DNA of 41,849 nt, from assembly GCA_015490465.1 (NCBI GenBank), contig WFXS01000122.1:1-41849 (forward strand), read 5' to 3'. Shown piece by piece: positions 9,444-18,145 of this stretch. The first letter of the stretch is position 1, and each line of letters starts with the position of its first letter. Under the pieces are notes generated by a model. That model was not told where the DNA came from and searched no databases. It saw nothing but the letters and a program-made list of their open reading frames with translations. The position numbers and the translations under genes were made by a program. Origin of the DNA: Caldifarciminota bacterium (GTDB taxonomy: Bacteria; Hydrothermota; Hydrothermia; LBFQ01).

Positions 9444-10291
9444 GGCAGGAGGGATCGGACCGCCCCCTTGAGGGCCATAACGCTCCCACCGTACCTGAGG
9501 CTTTTGATGGCGTAGTATAGGGAGACTTTCCTCCGCTTCGTACGGCCAAGGCGATAGGAGAGGGCGCCGTAAAAGTGGGCTTTAACCCTCTTTAACAAAT
9601 CAGACGAGAGGTGGGACGAAACCACGTTCATAAGGGTTTCGTAAAGAGTAACGACCCTCTCCGACTGGAGCGCCCGCAGGCTGTCTCTCCTGTTCTGGTA
9701 GTGGATGAGGCCGGGTAAGTCCTGAAAGCGCAACAGACCTTTCATAACTAACCTCACGGACAGTTCCCAGTCTTCCAGTAGGGTCAACCTCTCGTTGAAC
9801 CCCCCCACCTCAAGGAACGTATCCCTGCGTATAAGCAGGGCGCCGACCTGAAGGACTATACCGTCCCGCGAGAAGGGGAAGAGTATCCTGTCCTTCAGAG
9901 GTCTCTCCGAAGGGGCGTAGGCGAGGCCGAGGGTCTCACCGGTACGGGCGTCCACCACCACGACGTTGGAGAAGACGGCCTGAGCCTCTTCCTTCAGGAG
10001 GTACTCCACCTGAGCGTCCAGTTTGCCGGGGGTGAACTCGTCGTCGTCGTCAAGGAAGGCGATAAATGGGGCATCAGTCATTTTGGCCAGCCTGTTGCGT
10101 ACGATGGATGGGTTGCCCGTGTGATTGAAGCGGACGACCTTTGCACCCGGAATATCCAGACGAACCGGGGGGTCGCTTCCGTCGTCTCCTACCAGTACTT
10201 CAACCTCTACACCGTTCTTCAGGGCGCTCTCCACCGCCCTCCTTACCTCGCGGGGGCGGTTGTACGTGGGTATCAGAACGGCGACCCTCAC
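9440..10291 (-). CDS. Glycosyltransferase family 2
   Basis: VAVLIPTYNRPREVRRAVESAL, VLVGDDGSDPP, FIAFLDDDDEFTPGKLD, LTLLEDWELSVRL. Confidence 0.92.
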   Translation of the reverse strand: MRVAVLIPTYNRPREVRRAVESALKNGVEVEVLVGDDGSDPPVRLDIPGAKVVRFNHTGNPSIVRNRLAKMTDAPFIAFLDDDDEFTPGKLDAQVEYLLKEEAQAVFSNVVVVDARTGETLGLAYAPSERPLKDRILFPFSRDGIVLQVGALLIRRDTFLEVGGFNERLTLLEDWELSVRLVMKGLLRFQDLPGLIHYQNRRDSLRALQSERVVTLYETLMNVVSSHLSSDLLKRVKAHFYGALSYRLGRTKRRKVSLYYAIKSLRYGGSVMALKGAVRSLLP

Positions 10292-11241
10292 TTAAGGAAC
10301 CTGTATACCACCATCCCCTTCCGGGAGGCGGCGTAGATGTAGTCCCCCTTAACCACTATGTCAAAGACGTAGTCCCCCTTGTATATCGGGGGCCTGTACC
10401 GGGCCACCTCCATCTTGCGGAAGGGATCCACGACGCTCACTCCCCCGTCACCGAAGGCCACGAATATCAGCTTGTTTATCGCCCTCACGTTCAGGGCGGA
10501 GCCGGGACCCTTCGCCCACCTTATTTCCTTCGGAGAAGAGGGGTCGGAGATGTCAAATAGCTGTACCCCCTTCCTTCCGAGGGCAACGTACGCGACGCCC
10601 CCCTCAACGTCAACGCTTATGGCGAAGCCACGGGTCGGAGCCTGTCCGATGAGTCGCGGCCTTCGGGGGTTGGAGATGTCGTATATCTTGAGGCCGTCCC
10701 TACCTGCGGCTATGTAGGCGTACCTGCCCTTTACGGTTATTCCGCGGGTGAACCCACCCGTCTTCGTAAGACTTACTAACCGTGGCCTCCGGGGGTTGGA
10801 GATGCTCACTATAGCGAAACCGGAGTCTCCGACCGTGACGTACAGGTAGTTCCCCCTCAGGAGGACCTCCATCGTCGTATCGGGGAGTTTCAGGGTATAG
10901 ATCTCAGATGCCGTATTGGGGTTGGATATGTTGAAGACAGATAGGCCCTTGTACCCGTGGCCGACGTACAGGTACCTCCCCTTTACGGCTACGCCGAGGG
11001 GCATATTCGTGGTGGTTATGGTTGCCTCACGGTAGAGACTCTCCGGTTTGGAGACGTCCACCACGAATATTCTCCGGAGAGACGTGAGGTAGGCGTATCT
11101 TCCACTAACGTCCAGAGCGAAGCAGGGGGTGGGAAGCCGCAACCTCTTCACCAGAGTCATGTTGAGGGAGTCGGGCTTGTACTTGTTCTGGGAAAGTGTG
11201 TCTCCCCCCCATACCTGCGATAACAGGCTCAAAAGGAACAT
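10288..11241 (-). CDS. LVIVD-repeat beta-propeller protein
   Basis: Repeated GRYAYIAAGRDGLKIYDISNPRRPRLIG units; start set to ATG 11241 (7 nt after TAAAAT, followed by signal-like MFLLSLLSQVWGG). Confidence 0.85.
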   Translation of the reverse strand: MFLLSLLSQVWGGDTLSQNKYKPDSLNMTLVKRLRLPTPCFALDVSGRYAYLTSLRRIFVVDVSKPESLYREATITTTNMPLGVAVKGRYLYVGHGYKGLSVFNISNPNTASEIYTLKLPDTTMEVLLRGNYLYVTVGDSGFAIVSISNPRRPRLVSLTKTGGFTRGITVKGRYAYIAAGRDGLKIYDISNPRRPRLIGQAPTRGFAISVDVEGGVAYVALGRKGVQLFDISDPSSPKEIRWAKGPGSALNVRAINKLIFVAFGDGGVSVVDPFRKMEVARYRPPIYKGDYVFDIVVKGDYIYAASRKGMVVYRFLK

Positions 11242-11261
11242 AGCCGTTATTTTAACGTCGG

Positions 11262-11690
11262 ATGCCATCCTTAGAATTTGCGGTGCGATTTGTAACCCGG
11301 TCCGGTGAGGAGACCGAACTCCTTGGCGAGTACCTATTCTGCAGGCTTACCCGAAAGTACCGCACCTTTCTCCTGTATGGAGAGATGGGAAGCGGTAAGA
11401 CGACTTTTGTCAGGGGGTTCGTTCGCGCCGCCGGATACGATGGGGTGAGAAGCCCCACCTTTACGATGGTAACCGTATACCCCACGCCTTTAGGCCGTAT
11501 ACATCACGTGGACCTCTACAGGTTGCAGGGGGAGGAGGACTTCTACACCCTCGGACTACTGGATGTGCTGGATAGGGAAATCGTAGTGATAGAGTGGGCG
11601 GAGAGGCTGCCCCTGAGGGTGGAGGGCGTGAGGCTGAATTTCTCGGTTGTGGGAGGGAACGAGAGGGAAGTAAGTGTAAGTCTGCTTTAA
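11262..11690 (+). CDS. tsaE: tRNA threonylcarbamoyladenosine biosynthesis ATPase TsaE
   Basis: FLLYGEMGSGKTTFVRGFVRAAGYDGVRSPTFTMVTVY, HHVDLYRLQ, VIEWAERLP. Confidence 0.93.
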   Translation: MPSLEFAVRFVTRSGEETELLGEYLFCRLTRKYRTFLLYGEMGSGKTTFVRGFVRAAGYDGVRSPTFTMVTVYPTPLGRIHHVDLYRLQGEEDFYTLGLLDVLDREIVVIEWAERLPLRVEGVRLNFSVVGGNEREVSVSLL

Positions 11691-12394
11691 AACCCCTTAA
11701 AAACCCTCACGTCGGTACTTTCCGGAACCAGACCCTTTACGGAACCCCCGGTTATCACGCACAGGGTGGACAGGACGTCCGCCACAACCGGATCTCTGGC
11801 CTTCACGGCGCATACGATCCTCCCTCTTACGACCTTCCCCTTCAGTGGGTCGTAGATATGCGGGGTCGTGTCCTGAGTCCTCGTAGTGGAAGATACGAAA
11901 AGGAAACCATCCTTCAGATTCACGTCGCCGAGGGGTGTGCCGTCCGGAGAAACGACGGGTACCTCCACCTCGTGGGAGGAGTATATACCGCTCCCACCGA
12001 AGTTTATAAAAGCGCTATCAAACTTAAACTTCTCCAGAAGCAACCTGAAGAACACCCCCTTCGCTATCCCCCCCGGATCAAACGTCGTTCCCTTCGGAAA
12101 GTACCAGAGATTCTCCTCCAGTCTCACGGGTACCTTACCCGGACTCCTGTAGAAGGGATCAAACCTGCCACCCGTTTTCTCCCGCCACTTCATGGACTCA
12201 AGGAGGACGAGGTCGGTTTCGTACGGTACCGTTAAGGTCTCTCCCTCTGATACCCACCCTTCCCAGAAGGGTCTCCAGAGACTGTCAAGCCTTCGGGCGA
12301 GGGTAAAGACGCTATCCACATAACGCTCCGGGACGACACCCACGTAAAGAAGCGTCCCCATTACGTACTGCGTCCGGGTCAGAAGTAGTATCAT
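11687..12394 (-). CDS. apbE: FAD:protein FMN transferase (ApbE family)
   Basis: TQYVMGTLLYV, GGRFDPFYR, FDPGGIAKGVFFRLLLEKF, FINFGGSGIYSS, DVLSTLCVITG; ATG 12394 overlaps upstream TGA. Confidence 0.85.
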   Translation of the reverse strand: MILLLTRTQYVMGTLLYVGVVPERYVDSVFTLARRLDSLWRPFWEGWVSEGETLTVPYETDLVLLESMKWREKTGGRFDPFYRSPGKVPVRLEENLWYFPKGTTFDPGGIAKGVFFRLLLEKFKFDSAFINFGGSGIYSSHEVEVPVVSPDGTPLGDVNLKDGFLFVSSTTRTQDTTPHIYDPLKGKVVRGRIVCAVKARDPVVADVLSTLCVITGGSVKGLVPESTDVRVFKGF

Positions 12395-12846
12395 AGGAAC
12401 ATCTCTTTGAGCGTAGCCCCCATCATGAAGAGTAACCCTCCTACCATCAGAAGGGAAGATACGGGTTTTAAAAGTACGAGACCTTCGGGGCCGAAGCGCA
12501 AAACCCACGGCATGAGGACGAGGCCCAACATTCCTGCGGCCGTAATCACGACTACCGCTACCTTCACCCATCCTCTCATGGACGTGAGACTGAAGAAAAA
12601 GGCGCTCACTAGGAGGAGGACGGAGGTTATGAAGGAGTGGAAGTGAGAGACCTCGGCGAGTTGGAGGGAAGTTTTAGGGTACTTCATAAGTTCTTCGTTC
12701 CCCCTGTAGTAGGTAAGGAAATCGGCAGGCGTCCTACCCACCTTCAACTCCACTATTACGAGAGCGAATACAAGCCCAAGCACAGCGAGAACGCAGAAAA
12801 AGACGTAAGCCACCTTAAAGGATACGTCAAGTTCCCTGAGTCTCAT
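12391..12846 (-). CDS. Small membrane protein, about four TM segments, His-containing
   Basis: Hydrophobic profile; embedded between FMN-binding protein and ApbE with overlapping starts/stops. Confidence 0.6.
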   Translation of the reverse strand: MRLRELDVSFKVAYVFFCVLAVLGLVFALVIVELKVGRTPADFLTYYRGNEELMKYPKTSLQLAEVSHFHSFITSVLLLVSAFFFSLTSMRGWVKVAVVVITAAGMLGLVLMPWVLRFGPEGLVLLKPVSSLLMVGGLLFMMGATLKEMFL

Positions 12847-13334
12847 CTTCCGAACACCTCCCTGTAAATTATGAGCGCCCTCTTAACACCCAACGATATT
12901 GACCTGACGGATATGGTGGCACCGGCTATGTTGGGTACATCTTTCCCGGGCTTTATGGGGTCGTCGGCCCCCTTACCTCTGAAGTTCTTCAGGAACCTCC
13001 GGTTCCCTATCTGGTAGCCGTACTCCTCCCTGTAGGCAAGGATCTCAACCTCCATGACCCTTCCCTCCGGCGATATGACAACCATGAAGGTTATGGGCAG
13101 ATGCTTACCCTTTATGTCGTCCACGAGGGCCGTCTTTATCAGGGTATCCCCCCTGTATCCGCGGTAAAAGATCAGGACCTTGCGGGATGGCATGGGAAGG
13201 CGGTGCTTTTTAAGTACCCTCTTTACCCTGTCGTTCACCTTCACCTTTACCGTCTCCACCCTCTCAACGTCGGAGAGTACCCGTTTGAGGGCGCTATCCG
13301 GATGAACGAACCACGTACTGGAGAGCAGGATCAT
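12843..13334 (-). CDS. FMN-binding domain protein (RnfG/NqrC-like)
   Basis: ITFMVVISPEGRVMEVEILAYREEYGYQI...DVPNIAGATISVRSISLGVKRAL (AGATIS flavinylation-like motif). Confidence 0.8.
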   Translation of the reverse strand: MILLSSTWFVHPDSALKRVLSDVERVETVKVKVNDRVKRVLKKHRLPMPSRKVLIFYRGYRGDTLIKTALVDDIKGKHLPITFMVVISPEGRVMEVEILAYREEYGYQIGNRRFLKNFRGKGADDPIKPGKDVPNIAGATISVRSISLGVKRALIIYREVFGR

Positions 13335-14104
13335 AACCTTATACCGAATATGGTACGGAACTCAGGTCCACCCACTGGGAGCGCGGTTACGGAGATTGAG
13401 AACTTCGGTGATGAGTAGTGGATAACGGGACCGAAGAGCATTTCCGAACCTTCAGGTGAACCTCCCGGCAGGAGAGAACCGCTCCACCCTCTGGAGTTTA
13501 TAGCCTCAAGGCCGAGGCTCCAGTTTCCGATCCTGTAAGAAATCCCACCAGTAATTTCAAAGATCGCACCCCTCTCAACCTCCGTTTCGTATCGGGTTTC
13601 CGATCCTTCGGTTACGGCTCTGGCGATGTACTCCATCTTCTGGGCCAGTATCAGGTTGGACGCCAGAACGAAGTTGCCGAAGTTCCTGCTCAGGAGGAGT
13701 TTCTCCTCAAACTCGGTCTCCCTCGGTGAGTAGGTTACCTCACCGTACATTCCCAGGCCCACGGGATGAAAGGTCGGGTTCAACATACGGTATATGAAAG
13801 CGGCGGACAGGCCCGGCTCAAAGTAGTATTCGGCCTCCCTCTCCCCGATCCGATACCGGCTCTTCAGGTTCAGGTACAGGTCAAGGGTAAGCCGGGGCGA
13901 TATCGCGAACTCCACCTCCGTGCGGGTGTAGATTAGGGAGGAGTACCCTCCATCTCCGCCGTGCTGAACGGTTACCCACTGCTCGTACTCAACGAGACCT
14001 TCGGGAACGGGATCGGTGGTATAGGAGTACGTGAATATCCGCTCATGCGCGGACAAGCTTCCAGCCGCAAAAAGCAAAGCGAAAAGTACGGTTATCTTCC
14101 TCAT
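13331..14104 (-). CDS. Secreted, probably outer-membrane beta-barrel protein
   Basis: Signal peptide MRKITVLFALLFAAGSLSA; alternating amphipathic strands; terminal aromatic/hydrophobic residue pattern. Confidence 0.6.
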   Translation of the reverse strand: MRKITVLFALLFAAGSLSAHERIFTYSYTTDPVPEGLVEYEQWVTVQHGGDGGYSSLIYTRTEVEFAISPRLTLDLYLNLKSRYRIGEREAEYYFEPGLSAAFIYRMLNPTFHPVGLGMYGEVTYSPRETEFEEKLLLSRNFGNFVLASNLILAQKMEYIARAVTEGSETRYETEVERGAIFEITGGISYRIGNWSLGLEAINSRGWSGSLLPGGSPEGSEMLFGPVIHYSSPKFSISVTALPVGGPEFRTIFGIRL

Positions 14105-14203
14105 GGAGGTGGTATTATAGAGGGGTAAACCCGACTAAAATGGTCAGGATTATGCGAACCCGTACCGTTATTCAGCACCCACGCACACCTTAGGATTAAC
14201 AAC

Positions 14204-15493
14204 GTGAGACCTCTGAGCGTCAGGATGAGACCGAGGGCTATGGAGGAAGTGGTAGGGCAGGAACACCTGATAGGTGAAGGTAAACCCCTGAGGGTGATGT
14301 ACGAGAGGGGAAGGCTTTTTAGTATGCTCTTCTGGGGTCCTCCGGGCTGTGGAAAGACCACCCTGGCCCGCCTGGTAGTAAGGAGGTCAGGCCTCCCCGT
14401 TGTTGAACTATCCGGGGTTGATGCCTCGGTGAAGGATCTGAGAAAGGCGACCACCGGTTATATGGGCAAACCCGTAGTGCTATTCCTTGACGAGATCCAT
14501 CGCCTTAACAGATCTCAACAGGCGGCTCTACTGAGGGACGTTGAGGAGGGAAGGGTCATACTCGTGGCCGCCACAACCGAGAATCCCTCCTTTGAGGTCA
14601 TCTCGCCCCTTCTCTCCCGGATGGTCGTCTATCGCCTTGAACCCCTGAGGCCGGAACACTTGAGGATACTGCTTGAGAGGGTGTTTTCGTCTCCCGAAGG
14701 GCTGCCGGGTTTTGACATGGACGAGGAGGCAAAGGAACTGGCCGTAGCCATGGCCGGAGGGGACGCCCGCGTTCTGTACAACCTCCTTGAGATAGCATCA
14801 GCTCTGGCCGAGAGCAGGGGAGAGAGGAGAATAACCGCCGAAGATATAAAGGTCGCCGGGGCGAGACGTACGAGGTACGACAAGGGAAGGGACGAACATT
14901 ACGATACCGTCAGCGCCTACGTAAAGGCCATTAGGGGAAGCGACCCCGATGCTGCTCTGGTCTATCTGGCGAAGATGCTTGAGGGAGGGGAGGACCCCAT
15001 CTTCATAGCCCGCAGGTTAGTGATTCACGCCGCGGAGGATATAGGCATGGCCGACCCCACGGCCTTACTCGTGGCCGTCGCCGCTTACCACGCTGTACAG
15101 CTGGTGGGCCTTCCGGAGGGGGCGATACCCCTGGCCGAAGCAACGGTCTATCTGGCCGCCGCTCCCAAGAGCAACAGCGTTTACAGGGCGTTAAAGAGGG
15201 CAAGGGAAGTTGTAAAAAAACATCCAACCCTCACGGTTCCCCTCCATCTTAGGAACCCGGCTACCCGCCTTATGGAGGAGATGGGGTACGGCAAAGGGTA
15301 CCGGTATCCCCACGATTACCCCGGTAACTTCGTCCTTCAGGACTACCTTCCGAAAGAACTGAGGAACGTACGGATATACGTTCCGGGTGATGAGGGGTAC
15401 GAAAGGCGGGTGAGGGAGAGGCTCAGGAGGTGGTGGAGGAACTTCAAGAGGCACTATAAGGGAGACGATCACGAGAATAAACCCTCAAATTAA
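14204..15493 (+). CDS. rarA: Replication-associated recombination protein A (RarA/MgsA AAA+ ATPase)
   Basis: VRMRPRAMEEVVGQEHLIG, LFWGPPGCGKTTLARLV, LFLDEIHRLNRSQQAALL, LVAATTENPSFEV, IRGSDPDAALVYLAKMLEGGEDP; GTG start. Confidence 0.95.
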   Translation: MRPLSVRMRPRAMEEVVGQEHLIGEGKPLRVMYERGRLFSMLFWGPPGCGKTTLARLVVRRSGLPVVELSGVDASVKDLRKATTGYMGKPVVLFLDEIHRLNRSQQAALLRDVEEGRVILVAATTENPSFEVISPLLSRMVVYRLEPLRPEHLRILLERVFSSPEGLPGFDMDEEAKELAVAMAGGDARVLYNLLEIASALAESRGERRITAEDIKVAGARRTRYDKGRDEHYDTVSAYVKAIRGSDPDAALVYLAKMLEGGEDPIFIARRLVIHAAEDIGMADPTALLVAVAAYHAVQLVGLPEGAIPLAEATVYLAAAPKSNSVYRALKRAREVVKKHPTLTVPLHLRNPATRLMEEMGYGKGYRYPHDYPGNFVLQDYLPKELRNVRIYVPGDEGYERRVRERLRRWWRNFKRHYKGDDHENKPSN

Positions 15494-15547
15494 CCCGTTT
15501 ACCCTTCGCAACAACCGTTCCCACTATCGCATACGCATCTGTACTCC

Positions 15548-15586
15548 AGACAGGTGTATAATATCAACCTGTCTACACTATAGACA
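15548..15586. promoter_or_regulatory. Overlapping operator-like inverted repeats spanning a TATAAT box
   Basis: AGACAGGT-N11-ACCTGTCT (15548-15574, N11 contains TATAAT 15557-15562) and TGTCTA-N5-TAGACA (15570-15586), both perfect. Confidence 0.6.
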
Positions 15587-15598
15587 AAGGAGGGAAAC

Positions 15599-16192
15599 AT
15601 GAAAGACAGGATAAACGGGATACGAAAGGAAGCAAGGGCCAGCTGGTGGGAGGACGGAATAACCGAGATCGTGGCGGGTCTCGGCGTCCTCGTCATAGGT
15701 TCCATCGGCATCTCAGGATACGCCCTTGAGGGCAGGGTTCCGCCATGGTCCTACGCCGTCTTCATCCTCCTGATGGTCGCCCTGGCCTTCGGTATAAGGT
15801 GGGTGGTCCTATGGGCAAAGGAGAGGTGGGTATGGCCGCATACGGGCTACTCCGTGGTTAAGGGGAGGGGCGGGAAATACCTGATCCCCTTCTACCTGAT
15901 CGTCTTTGCCCTTCTCGCTCTCGCATTCCTCTTCCCGTCCTACACTCCGATAGTGGGAGGGACGATAGGAGCCGTAATTCTGGTATCCCTCGCCCTCTAC
16001 AACGGCCTACGGCGGTTCTACGCCCTCGCCCTTCTCTCCTTCGCCTTCGGCATCCTGCTCTACTCCGTGGGTATACGGGACGATAGGGCGACCTTCTTAC
16101 TTCTGATCGGTGTCGGATCCGTCATGTTTTTCCTTGGCGTCCTGCGCTTTGCGAGGTTCAAAAGGGAGGTAAGTTCCGTCCATGAGGGATAA
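15599..16192 (+). CDS. Multi-pass membrane protein of unknown function
   Basis: Six or so hydrophobic segments; AAGGAGGG Shine-Dalgarno 5 nt upstream. Confidence 0.75.
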   Translation: MKDRINGIRKEARASWWEDGITEIVAGLGVLVIGSIGISGYALEGRVPPWSYAVFILLMVALAFGIRWVVLWAKERWVWPHTGYSVVKGRGGKYLIPFYLIVFALLALAFLFPSYTPIVGGTIGAVILVSLALYNGLRRFYALALLSFAFGILLYSVGIRDDRATFLLLIGVGSVMFFLGVLRFARFKREVSSVHEG

Positions 16193-16496
16193 TCTCTACA
16201 GTAAACTGTCCTCCCTTGATAGGACCATAAACGAGCCTGCACGTCTCTCCATAATGGCAGCCCTCTACGACCTCAAGGAGGCGGATTTCGTCTTCCTCCA
16301 GAGGCTGACGGGCCTGACCCGCGGGAACCTGTCCGCCCACATCTACAAACTCGCCGATAAGGGTTATATAGCCGTAGAAAAGAGGTTCGTCGGGAAGAAA
16401 CCCGTAACCGTGTGCCGCCTGACCCCTGAGGGTGAGAGGGCCTTCAGGGAGTACGTGAGGGTCCTTGAGGATCTGGTCAAGGGTAAGGGGGATTAG
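16182..16496 (+). CDS. Winged-helix transcriptional regulator (MarR/ArsR-like, small)
   Basis: EPARLSIMAALYDLKEADFVFLQRLTGLTRGNLSAHIYKLADKGYIAVEKRFVGKKPVTVCRLTPEGERAFREYV. Confidence 0.88.
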   Translation: MRDNLYSKLSSLDRTINEPARLSIMAALYDLKEADFVFLQRLTGLTRGNLSAHIYKLADKGYIAVEKRFVGKKPVTVCRLTPEGERAFREYVRVLEDLVKGKGD

Positions 16497-17479
16497 ATAT
16501 CGGGCATGGAGGGGAATATACGCCTTATCCTCTCCCAGTTATCCATCATCCACCGGGCGGTCCTCTTTACCCCCTCCTCAAGGGAGGTGGTGGGTTGCCA
16601 GCCGATCGCTCCGGCTATCTTGCTCACGTCCGCCTTCGTTACGGGGAGGTCCGCCCTGTTGAACTCGTACCTCTTCAGGTTGACCTTCCTTCCCGTGTAC
16701 TTCTCAACGAGGGATATAAGGTAGGTTAAGGGGTGGTCCTCCCCGTTGCCGACGTTAAAGAGGTCGTACCCTTCAACCCTCCGGAAGGTGAGGTACGTGG
16801 CCTCCGCCACGTCGTCTATGTACGTGAAACTTCTCCTCTGGGTACCGTCCCCGTAGAGGGGGAACTCCTCACCCGATAGGGCTGAGTATATCAGCTTGAA
16901 TACGCTCATATCCGGCCTTCCGGCCGGGCCGTAAACTGTGAAGTAGCGGAGTACGTAGGCCTCTATCCCGTAAAGGTGATGGTAGGTATATAGAAGGTTC
17001 TCGGCGGCCTTCTTACTTACGGCGTAGGGGGATATGGGCCTGTCCGTCTTCATGTCCTCACGAAAAGGGGGGGTATGGCCAGCGTAGATGGAGGAAGTGG
17101 ACGCCATGAGGATCTTCTTCACCCCCGCTTTCCTCATACCCTCTAAGATGCGGAGTGTTCCTAAGGTGTTGGCCCTGAAGTAGGCTTCCGGGTCCCTTAT
17201 ACTGGCCCTTACTCCGGCCTTCGCCCCTATGTGGAGGATACCCTCCAGATCCGGCGTTATCACCCTCTCAACGTCCTCCTGCCTTGTAAAATCCCCCTCG
17301 TAAAAGGTGAAGGAGGGGTACCCGTTCAACCTCTCAAGACGCAACAGTTTGTACTCCTTCGGATAATACGGATCAAGGTTATCCATACCTACGACCCCGT
17401 ACCCCCGTCTGAGGAACTCCTCCGCAACCCTGCTCCCTATGAACCCTGCCACACCGGTGATAAGGACCTTTCGGGACAT
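16493..17479 (-). CDS. NAD-dependent epimerase (UDP-glucuronate 4-epimerase-like)
   Basis: KVLITGVAGFIGSRVAEEFLRRGYGVVGMDNLDPYY, STSSIYAG, SPYAVSKKAAENLLYTYHHLYG, RYFTVYGP, RSFTYIDDVAEATYL. Confidence 0.92.
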   Translation of the reverse strand: MSRKVLITGVAGFIGSRVAEEFLRRGYGVVGMDNLDPYYPKEYKLLRLERLNGYPSFTFYEGDFTRQEDVERVITPDLEGILHIGAKAGVRASIRDPEAYFRANTLGTLRILEGMRKAGVKKILMASTSSIYAGHTPPFREDMKTDRPISPYAVSKKAAENLLYTYHHLYGIEAYVLRYFTVYGPAGRPDMSVFKLIYSALSGEEFPLYGDGTQRRSFTYIDDVAEATYLTFRRVEGYDLFNVGNGEDHPLTYLISLVEKYTGRKVNLKRYEFNRADLPVTKADVSKIAGAIGWQPTTSLEEGVKRTARWMMDNWERIRRIFPSMPDI

Positions 17480-17501
17480 AAAGACGGGATTGTACGGGGG
17501 A

Positions 17502-17798
17502 CTACAACCTGAGATTATCCGCCCATACCCCTACGAACGGTAGGGGTTCAACCGATCCCCTCATGGCCTGGACGATACCGAAGAGAGTCAGGTACAGGAG
17601 AAGGACCAGACCGAGGGGAGCGAGGACCGCCCAGCCCACAACGGGAACGAACCTCCACACGAAGAGCCACACCAACCAAAGGGAGGAGAGTACGAAACCC
17701 TGCCTTATGTGGAAGATTACGAAGTTGTCCTTGGGTAGAAAGAGGACGACGATAAAAAAGAAGGGCAGGTAGGATAGGGCGGCCAGAACCCTGCTCAA
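17502..17798 (-). CDS. DUF4870/Tic20-like small membrane protein
   Basis: LAALSYLPFFFIVVLFLPKDNFVIFHIRQGFVLSSLWLVW; TTG start overlapping gatC stop (TTGA). Confidence 0.65.
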   Translation of the reverse strand: MSRVLAALSYLPFFFIVVLFLPKDNFVIFHIRQGFVLSSLWLVWLFVWRFVPVVGWAVLAPLGLVLLLYLTLFGIVQAMRGSVEPLPFVGVWADNLRL

Positions 17799-18052
17799 GT
17801 CTTCCTGCCTATAGGGGATAGGAACCGTACGTATCGGCCTTCGGTGTCGGGAGCGAGGGCGTATATCTCCGGGAAGGTCTCCCCCGGCTCGTCCTCCCTC
17901 AGGCGCGTGTACCCTTCGTGAACGGAGAAGAGAGGTTCAACGTCCGGTACCTCACCGAGGGCGTTTATAAACACGAGGATCCTCTCAAAGTCTTTCTGCA
18001 GATCTTCGTCCGCCTCAAGGCGTGCCAGTTCCCCTACCTTCTTTACGTCCAA
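17795..18052 (-). CDS. gatC: Asp/Glu-tRNA amidotransferase subunit GatC
   Basis: DVKKVGELARLEADEDLQKDFERILVFINALGEVPDVEPLFSVHEGYTRLREDEPGE; start placed at TTG 18052 because the longer ORF runs through tRNA-Gln. Confidence 0.85.
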   Translation of the reverse strand: MDVKKVGELARLEADEDLQKDFERILVFINALGEVPDVEPLFSVHEGYTRLREDEPGETFPEIYALAPDTEGRYVRFLSPIGRKT

Positions 18053-18124
18053 CTGGGGCGGGAGGACTCGAACCTCCACTACCAGATCCAAAGTCTGGCG
18101 TGCTACCGATTACACCACGCCCCA
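18053..18124 (-). tRNA. tRNA-Gln (TTG anticodon), CCA not encoded
   Basis: TGGGGCG/CGCCCCA acceptor, D-stem GTGT/GCAC, anticodon arm CCAGA CTTTGGA TCTGG, T-arm GGAGG TTCGAGT CCTCC, discriminator G; TATAAT at 18139-18134. Confidence 0.96.
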
Positions 18125-18145
18125 AAGGTTAAAATTATATCCCCG

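Noticed and set aside
18053-18091. GatC start at ATG 18091 as in the ORF track
   Set aside because: This would place the first 13 codons inside a fully folded tRNA-Gln; homology begins exactly at TTG 18052.
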